A program made the translations under genes and the position numbers. A stretch of 11,572 bases of DNA from Bryobacterales bacterium (GTDB lineage: Bacteria > Acidobacteriota > Terriglobia > Bryobacterales > Bryobacteraceae): contig DNFG01000506.1 in assembly GCA_003487005.1 (NCBI GenBank), positions 1 to 11,572 on the forward strand, read 5' to 3'. Positions 5,430 to 11,572 of the stretch are shown in pieces (positions within the stretch are counted from its first letter, which is position 1; each line of letters opens with the position of its first letter). Under the pieces are notes generated by a model. It did no database searches. It had not been told where the DNA came from and saw only the letters and a list, made by a program, of their open reading frames with translations.

Positions 5430-6881
5430 CTACCAGAGCCCCAGCAGCTTCCACCACGCGAACCCCGCTGTCAGCCAGATCGCGATGTTCACTACGGACG
5501 CCACCGCCCCCACTTTCCACCACTCCTTCAACGAGACGTAGCCATGACCGAAGAACATGGGCGCCGGCGTCGTGCCGTAGTTCGTCAACCCCGCCGACAG
5601 ATTCGCAAATGCCGCGAAACTGAACACCACCAGACCCAGGGGCGCTCCCTTGGCCGCCAGCAGCGCCAGAAATGCCGGATACATCGACAAGACGTGCGCC
5701 GTGATGCTGGCAAACGCATAGTGCGCGTAGAAATAAATCAATAACGCCACCAGCAGCAGCGCCATCCAACTCAAGTCCACGAATGTATCCCCCACCGCCT
5801 GGGCGAACGCCCGGGTCACCCCCTCGTCGTTCAGCGCCTTACCCAGCCGCAACAGCCCGCCATACCAGAGAAAAATGTCCCACGCCGCCCGCTCCTGCAG
5901 CACGTCCTCCCACTTCAGAACGCCAGTCAGCAGCAGCGCCATGCTGCCGCACAGCGCAGTGATTGTAATGTCCAACCCGTGCCACCCGGACGTGATCCAC
6001 AAGCCGCACACGGCCACGAATACCAGCGTCAGGATCTTCTCTTCGCCCTTCAGTCCCCCCATCTTCTCCAGTTCACTCGAAGCAAACGCCGCCGCCTCCG
6101 GCGTCCGCGTGATCTCCGGCCTCGTCATCCGGTATACCACCAGCGGCACGATCGCGATCGACAACAGCCCCGGCACCAGCCCCGCAACGAACCACCCCGC
6201 CCACGTCACCTCGAATCCGAAATCCCCAGCCATCTTCGCCGCCAGCGGATTCGACGCCTGCCCCGTGTAGAACATCGCCGAACTCACCACCACGCACTGG
6301 TAGACCGCCACCATCAAAAACACACCCAACCGCCGCGCCGTCTCCCCCGGTAACGACCCGTACAGCTCCGAGATCGACCGCACAATCGGCAAGATCACTC
6401 CACCCGACCTCGCCCCATTCGAAGGGATAATACTCGCCAGCACCATGTCCGACAGCGACAAGGCATAGCAAACCCCCAGCGAACTCTTCCCGAACGCCCG
6501 CACGAACAACAACGCAATCCGCCGCGCCAGTCCCGTGTTCAGCAACGACCTCGAAATGAAAAACGCGGCCATCACCAGCCAGACCGTCGAGTCCGCGTAC
6601 CCCGCCAGCGCGTCTTGCAGCTTGAGGTCCGTCAACAGCGGCGCCAGCGTCACCGCCAGCAAAACCAGCGCCCCGCCCGGCAGTGGCTGGATGATGAGCC
6701 CCGCGACCGTTGCCAGAAACAGGCCCGCCAACCGCCACCCCGCCTCGCTCACCCCCTCTGGCCTCGGCGCCATCAAAGTCACCACGAGGTAGATCGCCAC
6801 CAATAGCCCCAATCGCAACACCATCTGCTTCCGGGGTAGTTCTGCCGCTGCCATGCTCCCAAGAGTGTAACGAAATGCCAC
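5430..6881 (-). CDS. DASS/SLC13-family anion:cation symporter (di-/tricarboxylate type)
   Basis: The 483-residue polytopic inner-membrane protein has about a dozen hydrophobic segments and the length of the CitT/DiT1 branch of the divalent anion:Na+ symporter family. The two substrate/Na+ hairpin motifs are visible as IIPSNGARSGG (151-161) and LTNYGTTPAP (432-441). In relatives the first usually reads SNT, here SNG. Family substrates are dicarboxylates, 2-oxoglutarate, malate, tartrate, citrate or sulfate; a sugar acid is possible here. The start is uncertain. A GTG at 6881 has GGAG 12 nt upstream. An internal ATG at 6854 gives 474 residues but has GGGAG only 1 nt away. The gene is divergent from the TonB receptor and convergent with the SDR gene, so the pair could move the same compound across the outer and inner membranes. 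Confidence 0.9.
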   Translation of the reverse strand: MAFRYTLGSMAAAELPRKQMVLRLGLLVAIYLVVTLMAPRPEGVSEAGWRLAGLFLATVAGLIIQPLPGGALVLLAVTLAPLLTDLKLQDALAGYADSTVWLVMAAFFISRSLLNTGLARRIALLFVRAFGKSSLGVCYALSLSDMVLASIIPSNGARSGGVILPIVRSISELYGSLPGETARRLGVFLMVAVYQCVVVSSAMFYTGQASNPLAAKMAGDFGFEVTWAGWFVAGLVPGLLSIAIVPLVVYRMTRPEITRTPEAAAFASSELEKMGGLKGEEKILTLVFVAVCGLWITSGWHGLDITITALCGSMALLLTGVLKWEDVLQERAAWDIFLWYGGLLRLGKALNDEGVTRAFAQAVGDTFVDLSWMALLLVALLIYFYAHYAFASITAHVLSMYPAFLALLAAKGAPLGLVVFSFAAFANLSAGLTNYGTTPAPMFFGHGYVSLKEWWKVGAVASVVNIAIWLTAGFAWWKLLGLW

Positions 6882-6887
6882 ACCAGA

Positions 6888-6918
6888 TTGACCGGCTCCG
6901 CTCCACCCGCTCTACAAT
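6888..6918 (+). promoter_or_regulatory. Sigma70-like promoter of the TonB receptor gene
   Basis: TTGACC at 6888-6893 and TACAAT at 6913-6918 are separated by 19 bp. Both match the consensus at 5 of 6 positions, and the spacer is slightly long. Transcription would start near 6925, giving a leader of about 27 nt with GGAG (6939-6942) before the ATG at 6952. The -35 lies just upstream of the start of the divergent symporter, so one regulator could govern both. Confidence 0.5.
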
Positions 6919-6951
6919 AAAGAGACTACCCTTCCCTTGGAGTTACTGCCC

Positions 6952-9354
6952 ATGCTGTCCTTGTGCGCCCTTCGTGCCTGCCTCGTCACCCTCGTGTGCG
7001 CCGCCGCTGTCTGGGCGCAAGGTACCGCCACTCTCACCGTCCACGTGCTCGATCCCCAGGGACAGGCCGTCCCCGGCGTTCGTGTCACCATCGAGAACGC
7101 GATCACCGGCCTCCATCGTGAATTTTCAACCGACGCCGACGGGCACGCCCACTTCTCCAACCTCCCCTTCCAGAACTACGAAGTCATCGTCTTCCAGGAA
7201 GGTTTCGCGGTCGACCGCCGCGCCGTGAACCTCCGCTCCAACGTCCCCGTCGACATCAAAGTCTCCCTCCGCCTTGCCGACGAAATCACCCAGATCGACG
7301 TCACCGCTTCCCTCCAGACCCTCATCGACCCCGACGCCACCGGCACCCGAACCGAAATCAACGCCTCCTCTTTCGAGAAAAGCCCCAATCCCCCGGGCGC
7401 CCGCGGCCTCGAAGGCGTCCTCCTCTCCATGCCCGGCTTTGCCGCCAACGCCAATGGCGCCATCCACCCCCGCGGCGCCCATAACCAGATGACCTTCGTC
7501 GTCGACGGCATGCCCATCTCGGACCAGTTGACCGGCGCCTTCGCCAACGCCGTGGACCCCTCCATCGTCGAATCTCTCGACCTCTATACCGGGAACGTCC
7601 CCGCCGAATTCGGGAACAAGGTCTCCGGTGTCGCCGTCGTCACCACCCGCACCGGCCTCAATTCCAGCCGCCTCTTCCAGGGCTCCCACCAGGTCTCCTT
7701 TGCCCAGTTCGACACCCTCTCCTCCCAAACCCAGTTCACCGGCGGCACTGAGAAGATCGGCTACTTCGCCTCCTTCAACGCCATGAAGTCGAACCGCTTC
7801 CTCGACTCCGTCTCCCTTGATAACCTCCACAACGGCGGCAACCTCCAGCGTGCATACACACGCCTCGACTACCAGGCCTCCCCGCGCGACATCCTTCGCT
7901 TCGGCCTCATGAGTGGGCGCTCCTCCTTCCAACTCGCCAACCTCCGCTCCCAACACGCCAACCTCCAGAACCAGCGTCAGGCTCTCGAAGACATCTCCTT
8001 CTCCGCCGCCTGGCTCCGCACCCTCGACGCCCGTTCCACCCTCGAATTCAACTCCTCCTTCCGGAACGCCTTCGCCCGCCTCTTCCCCAGCACCGGCGAC
8101 ACCCCCGTCTCCGCTCATCAGGCCCGCCGCCTCGGCACCTTCAACCTGAATACCCGCTACAACCGCATCGCCGGACGCCACACCTGGCGCGGCGGCATCG
8201 ACTACCAGCGCTTCCCCCTGCGCGAGAACTTCAATTTCGCCATCACCAGCCCCGATTTCAATGACCCCGCCAGCCCCGAATTCAACCCGTCCATCCTCTC
8301 CTACGACCTGACCCGCGGCGGCGACTGGTTCCGCTTCTCCGCCCGCGACGCCGGCTCCCTCACCTCCGCTTTCCTCCAGGACACCATCCGCGCCGGACGC
8401 TTCGTCGTCACCCTCGGTCTCCGCTACGACTCCTACCGCTTCCTTGCCCGCGGCGCCCAGTGGCAGCCCCGCGTCGGCATCGCCTACCACCTCAAGGAAA
8501 CTGGCACCGTCTTCCGCGCCTCCTACAACCGCACTTACCAGACTCCCCCGAACGAAAATCTCCTCCTCGCCAACTCCCGCGCCGCCGAAGCCCTCGTTCC
8601 TCCTGGCGTCCGCGATGCCCTCGGCGGCGCTTCCTTCACCATCCGCCCCGAACGACAGAACGTCTACGAACTCGGCCTCCAGCAGGCCCTCGCCGATTGG
8701 CTCTCCCTCTCCGGTTCCTACTACCACAAGAATTCAACCGACCTCCAGGACAACGACAACTTCCTCGATACCGGCATCATCTTCCCCACCTCCCTCGCCT
8801 CTTCCCGCGTCAATGGCGCTGAAGGCCGCGTCAATCTCTTCCCCGGCCGCCGCTTCAGCTCCACCCTCAGCGCCACCCACGCCCGCGTCGTCGTCAATCC
8901 CCCCTTCACCGGCGGCCTCTTCCTCGGCTCCGCCGCCGTCGAAGCCCTCACCGCCGGTCCCTTCATCATCGACCACGACCAGCGCCTCGGCCTCCACTCC
9001 AACAACGTCTATAACTTCACCCGCTCCCTCTGGACCTCCGTCTCACTCCGCTACGACTCCGGCCTCGTCACCAACCCCTCCACCGTCGAGGACGTCAGCG
9101 TCGATCCCGACTTCAACGACATGCTCCCCTACGTCAACCTGCTCTCCGCCCCCCCCCGCGTCAACCCCCGCACCCTCGTCGATTGGGCCGCCGGCTATGT
9201 CCGTATGAACGACACCAAAAAACGCTGGGAAGTCGCCGTCCAGATCACAAACATCACCAATCGCACCGCCCTCTACAACTTCCAGAGCATCTTCGTCGGC
9301 ACGCGCGTCGTCAGCCCCCGAGCCGCCAGCCTCCGCCTCCGCTTCTTCTGGTAA
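6952..9354 (+). CDS. TonB-dependent outer-membrane receptor with carboxypeptidase-regulatory-like N-terminal domain
   Basis: An 800-residue receptor from the ATG at 6952, which has GGAG 9 nt upstream; an in-frame TTG at 6937 overlaps that SD and is unlikely. The signal peptide is residues 1-22 (cleavage VWA-QG). A beta-sandwich of the CarboxypepD_reg type covers about 24-110 (TLTVHVLDPQGQAVPGVRV). EITQIDVTAS (111-120) resembles a TonB box. The plug spans about 135-235 with PRGAHNQMTFVVDGMPI and NVPAEFGNKVSG. The rest is the 22-strand barrel, ending in the aromatic-terminated strand LRLRFFW. Such receptors import large or scarce ligands (oligosaccharides, siderophores, cobalamin) using TonB energy. 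Acidobacterial Oar-like relatives are often longer, over 1000 residues. Codons end overwhelmingly in C, and a C9 tract (9149-9157) crosses codons 733-736. The stop abuts the nhaA stop. Confidence 0.92.
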   Translation: MLSLCALRACLVTLVCAAAVWAQGTATLTVHVLDPQGQAVPGVRVTIENAITGLHREFSTDADGHAHFSNLPFQNYEVIVFQEGFAVDRRAVNLRSNVPVDIKVSLRLADEITQIDVTASLQTLIDPDATGTRTEINASSFEKSPNPPGARGLEGVLLSMPGFAANANGAIHPRGAHNQMTFVVDGMPISDQLTGAFANAVDPSIVESLDLYTGNVPAEFGNKVSGVAVVTTRTGLNSSRLFQGSHQVSFAQFDTLSSQTQFTGGTEKIGYFASFNAMKSNRFLDSVSLDNLHNGGNLQRAYTRLDYQASPRDILRFGLMSGRSSFQLANLRSQHANLQNQRQALEDISFSAAWLRTLDARSTLEFNSSFRNAFARLFPSTGDTPVSAHQARRLGTFNLNTRYNRIAGRHTWRGGIDYQRFPLRENFNFAITSPDFNDPASPEFNPSILSYDLTRGGDWFRFSARDAGSLTSAFLQDTIRAGRFVVTLGLRYDSYRFLARGAQWQPRVGIAYHLKETGTVFRASYNRTYQTPPNENLLLANSRAAEALVPPGVRDALGGASFTIRPERQNVYELGLQQALADWLSLSGSYYHKNSTDLQDNDNFLDTGIIFPTSLASSRVNGAEGRVNLFPGRRFSSTLSATHARVVVNPPFTGGLFLGSAAVEALTAGPFIIDHDQRLGLHSNNVYNFTRSLWTSVSLRYDSGLVTNPSTVEDVSVDPDFNDMLPYVNLLSAPPRVNPRTLVDWAAGYVRMNDTKKRWEVAVQITNITNRTALYNFQSIFVGTRVVSPRAASLRLRFFW
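9149..9157 (+). repeat. C9 homopolymer inside the TonB receptor gene
   Basis: Nine consecutive C residues encode part of an Ala-Pro-Pro-Arg stretch late in the barrel. A one-base slip would shift the frame about 65 codons before the end and remove the last beta strands. Such tracts can act as phase-variable switches, but they also arise from C-biased codon use and are prone to sequencing error. Confidence 0.6.
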
Positions 9355-10773
9355 TCAGGCCTCGGCCTCGTCATCAAGGTCCGGCGCGCACACCGCCTTC
9401 TCCTTCCGTCCGGCCAGTTGCAGTGCTATCCCGCCAAGGATTACCGCAATCATGGACGCCACCAGAATCCCCAGCTTCGCCTCGTTGGTCAGCGTCCGGT
9501 CCGTGAATGCCAGACCAGTGATAAACAGCGACATCGTGAAGCCAATGCCCGCCAGGCAACCAATCGCCAGAATGTGCTTCCACCGCGCCCCCGCCGGTAA
9601 GACGCACCACCCCAGCTTCACCGCGATCCACGAGAACAGAAAGATCCCCACCGGCTTGCCAAAGACCAGCCCGAATACAACTCCCATCGTCACGGGCGTC
9701 AGCAGCATCTCCCGGGGATCGCCGATCACCTCGACCCCTGCATTGGCCAGCGCGAACAACGGCAGAATCAGAATCGTCACCCACAAATGCAGTCCCCGCT
9801 CCATCCGCTGCAGCGGCGTCTGCGAGTACTCACAAACCTTCTCCAGCGACTCGATCGTCTCGATCTGATGCTGATTCTGGAAAATGCCGGTCCGTCCCCG
9901 CCACTTCGACGCCGACTCCGGCAACGATGGCATCGCTTTCGTCAACCGGTCGAACTTGTCCAGCAACTGCCGGCCCGCGCTCAGGAACGTGTCCGGCTCC
10001 ACCAGCATCCGCGCCGGAATACAGAACGCCGCCAGCACCCCGGCAATTGTCGCGTGCACCCCCGACTTCAAAAAGGCCAGCCACACCGCCACGCCCAGAA
10101 GCGCGTACACCAGTGGACTCCTCACCCACAGCCGGTTCGCGATCATCATCACACCCAGCAAACCAAAACCCGCCAACAACGAAGACACCGACAACTTCGC
10201 CGTGTAGAAAATCGCAATCACCAGCACGGCCGCCAGATCGTCCGCAATTGCCAGCGCCGTCAGGAAAATGGTCAGCGAAACCGGCGCCCTCCGTCCCAGG
10301 ATCGCCAGCATCCCCAAGGCGAACGCAATGTCCGTCGCCATCGGAATCCCCCAGCCGGATTCACCCGCCCCTCCCCGGTTGATCGCCAGATACAGACCGG
10401 CCGGCACCACCACCCCGCCCAGCGCCGCAATGATCGGTAGCAAAGCCTTCTTCACCGACCTCAACTCGCCCACCAATATTTCTCGTTTGATCTCCAGCCC
10501 AATCACGAAGAAGAAGATCACCATCAACCCATCGTTGATCCAATGCTCCAATGGGTAACTCAGCGTGAATTCCCCCAATCGGATCGCCACCGGCGCGTGC
10601 CACAAATCGTGATAACTCTCGTGCCAGGCCGAATTTGCCCACACCATTGCCAGCACTGAGTTCAGGAACAACAGGATCCCGCCCGCCACCTTCATGTGAA
10701 AGAAATACTTCACCGGTCGCGTCAGCCGCGATATCGGCCGGGAGGCATCGGCCGGCACATATTGATCAACCAT
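9355..10773 (-). CDS. nhaA: NhaA-type Na+/H+ antiporter
   Basis: The 472-residue inner-membrane antiporter exchanges Na+ or Li+ for H+ in pH and salt homeostasis. Family marks are GLEIKRE (92-98), WGIPMATDIAFALG (141-154, with T147 and D148 matching E. coli T132 and D133), the ion-binding pair D178-D179 in LAIADDLAAV, FALANAGV (340-347), the lysine K373 in FGKPVGI (E. coli K300) and GIGFTMSLFI. It is longer than the 388-residue E. coli protein, mainly because of a hydrophilic insert at about 258-325 between membrane segments, a form common in other phyla. The ATG has no close SD. A -10-like TACACT lies just upstream, so the message may be almost leaderless. It shares strand with the cation ATPase behind it, but a 123-bp gap with a hairpin suggests separate transcription. 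The stop directly abuts the TonB receptor stop. Confidence 0.96.
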   Translation of the reverse strand: MVDQYVPADASRPISRLTRPVKYFFHMKVAGGILLFLNSVLAMVWANSAWHESYHDLWHAPVAIRLGEFTLSYPLEHWINDGLMVIFFFVIGLEIKREILVGELRSVKKALLPIIAALGGVVVPAGLYLAINRGGAGESGWGIPMATDIAFALGMLAILGRRAPVSLTIFLTALAIADDLAAVLVIAIFYTAKLSVSSLLAGFGLLGVMMIANRLWVRSPLVYALLGVAVWLAFLKSGVHATIAGVLAAFCIPARMLVEPDTFLSAGRQLLDKFDRLTKAMPSLPESASKWRGRTGIFQNQHQIETIESLEKVCEYSQTPLQRMERGLHLWVTILILPLFALANAGVEVIGDPREMLLTPVTMGVVFGLVFGKPVGIFLFSWIAVKLGWCVLPAGARWKHILAIGCLAGIGFTMSLFITGLAFTDRTLTNEAKLGILVASMIAVILGGIALQLAGRKEKAVCAPDLDDEAEA

Positions 10774-10781
10774 AAGTTCTC

Positions 10782-10810
10782 AGTGTAGCGCTACCTCCCG
10801 CCCCTGCCAG
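10782..10810 (-). promoter_or_regulatory. Candidate nhaA promoter
   Basis: On the minus strand CTGGCA (10805-10810) and TACACT (10782-10787) are 17 bp apart, each 4 of 6 or better to consensus. The predicted start is near 10775, one or two bases before the nhaA ATG, so the transcript would have virtually no leader. An 8-bp palindrome TAGCGCTA (10786-10793) overlaps the -10 and might be an operator half. Confidence 0.4.
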
Positions 10811-10826
10811 TAACGCGGACAACATC

Positions 10827-10869
10827 CCGCCCGCGCCAGGCCGGATCCTCTCCGGACAGGCGCGGGCGG
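10827..10869 (-). terminator. Long GC-rich hairpin downstream of the cation ATPase gene
   Basis: CCGCCCGCGCC (10827-10837) pairs perfectly with GGCGCGGGCGG (10859-10869). After a 3x3 internal loop a second stem forms, CCGGA (10841-10845) with TCCGG (10851-10855), closed by a 5-nt loop. It begins 27 nt after the stop of the minus-strand ATPase gene and precedes nhaA, as expected for a terminator insulating the two. The following sequence has only scattered Ts, so it is not a classical U-tract terminator. Confidence 0.5.
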
Positions 10870-10896
10870 TCAGCGCACTCGACTGTACTTCGCTCT

Positions 10897-11572
10897 CTAG
10901 GATGCCCCCGGCTTCTCGCTCCGGCGGATCCACTTGTACATTTCCATCGCCACCATCACCGAGCCGGCCAGCGCCCCCAGCGTCAACCACTTCTCCAGCG
11001 AGATGGGATTCGTCCGCAGCAACGCTTGCATCCACGGCGTGTACATCGCCAGCAAATGCACCCCGAACGCCGTCGCCGTGCCCGCCATCAGAATCCAGTT
11101 GTTCCGGAGTGGCACCCCGAACGCCGAACTGTACTCCGACCGGCAATTGAACACGTGGTAAAACTGCATCAACACCAGCAGTGTGAAGATGTTCGTCCTC
11201 GCCTCATCCTCCGGCAACCCGGTCTGCATGTAATACACCCACGCGCCAAGACACACCAGGCCCATCGTGACCCCGCCCACCACCACCTGCTCGATCATCT
11301 TCCGGTCGAAGATCCCTTCGCTGGGCCGCCGCGGCGGCAAGTGCATCAGCCTCTTTTCGCCCGCCTCGAACGCCAGCGCCACGTCCTGAATCCCGTTCGT
11401 CACCAGATTCAGCCACAGAATCTGCACCGCGATCATCGGCGCCGGCAGCCCCATCAGGATCGACGCCACCAGCAACAACAGCTCAGCCCCACCCGTCGAA
11501 ATTAGCAGCAGTGTCACCTTCCGGACATTCCCGTAGGCGAACCGCCCCTCCTCGATCCCCGCCACGATCGAC
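10897..11572 (-). CDS. P2-type cation-transporting ATPase, C-terminal part (cut by right window edge)
   Basis: The frame stays open to the right edge; its first visible residues SIVAGIEEGR fit the end of the P domain just before M5 in calcium-pump-like ATPases. No start codon belongs here, because the GTG at 11565 is an internal valine. About 224 residues remain: M5 (TLLLISTGGAELLLLVASIL), M6 (QILWLNLVTNGIQDVALAFE), and M7-M10 forming the Cation_ATPase_C domain, ending in a charged tail. The pump uses ATP through an aspartyl-phosphate (domain outside the window) to move cations across the inner membrane. Compared with SERCA, the M5 Glu771 equivalent (codon 11482-11484) is kept. Asn768 is replaced by Gly, and Asp800 in M6 by Asn (codon 11395-11397), so the ion carried may not be Ca2+. 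The stop TAG lies 123 bp before nhaA. Confidence 0.88.
   Translation of the reverse strand, partial: SIVAGIEEGRFAYGNVRKVTLLLISTGGAELLLLVASILMGLPAPMIAVQILWLNLVTNGIQDVALAFEAGEKRLMHLPPRRPSEGIFDRKMIEQVVVGGVTMGLVCLGAWVYYMQTGLPEDEARTNIFTLLVLMQFYHVFNCRSEYSSAFGVPLRNNWILMAGTATAFGVHLLAMYTPWMQALLRTNPISLEKWLTLGALAGSVMVAMEMYKWIRRSEKPGAS

Noticed and set aside
4537..5769. A 410-codon minus-strand open frame opposite the SDR gene
   Set aside because: Antisense to a complete SDR with all catalytic residues, and it overlaps the end of the symporter in another frame.
7126..8727. A 533-codon minus-strand open frame opposite the TonB receptor
   Set aside because: The Gly/Glu/Val-rich product is what antisense reading of C-ending codons gives. 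The plus frame has a complete receptor architecture.
11563..11565. GTG at the right end as a start codon for the ATPase fragment
   Set aside because: The frame is open upstream to the edge and reads SIV before AGIEEGR, matching the interior of P-type ATPases.
1..11572. Defence system, phage island, transposon or CRISPR array
   Set aside because: No integrase, transposase, repeat array, tRNA or defence-type domain was seen; all genes are metabolic, regulatory or transport.

Overview
The window is GC-rich bacterial DNA, densely packed, with no RNA genes, insertion sequences, integrases or CRISPR repeats that I can see. Several traits suggest a soil Acidobacteriota of the Bryobacter/Solibacter type: an outer-membrane receptor with a carboxypeptidase-regulatory-like N-terminal domain, a Tat-exported TIM-barrel 'sugar isomerase', the long-loop form of NhaA, and strongly C-ending codons. 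Taxonomy is inferred from gene style only.

Layout. (1) 1-786, minus: the N-terminal part of an exported protein cut by the left edge, function unrecognised. (2) 897-5418: a small catabolic-looking group made of an IclR-family regulator (+), a DHDPS/NAL-family aldolase (+), a Tat-exported TIM-barrel isomerase-like protein (+), a cytosolic TIM-barrel isomerase-like protein (-, convergent) and an SDR dehydrogenase (+). (3) 5430-9354: a DASS/SLC13 anion symporter (-) divergent from a TonB-dependent receptor (+), sharing a 70-bp promoter region. (4) 9355-11572: NhaA Na+/H+ antiporter (-) and the C-terminal end of a P2-type cation ATPase (-), cut by the right edge.

How the genes may work together. 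The aldolase lacks the arginine of lysine-pathway DapA, so it is probably a 2-keto-3-deoxy-sugar-acid or similar aldolase. With an IclR regulator, an SDR resembling DHRS6/BDH2-type sugar-acid dehydrogenases, two isomerase-like TIM barrels, an inner-membrane organic anion symporter and an outer-membrane receptor, regions 2 and 3 read as a candidate uptake and breakdown route for a sugar acid or a modified sugar. The substrate cannot be read from sequence. NhaA and the ATPase form an unrelated cation-homeostasis pair.

Non-coding DNA is scarce; the longest gap is 123 bp. The gaps carry several small structures: overlapping palindromes before the IclR gene, a hairpin hiding the aldolase ribosome site, a hairpin presenting the isomerase ribosome site in its loop, a hairpin between convergent isomerase genes with a stop codon in its loop, and a long GC-rich hairpin behind the ATPase. 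The plus strand is G-rich in roughly the first 2.7 kb and strongly C-rich from about 5 kb on, whichever strand is coding.
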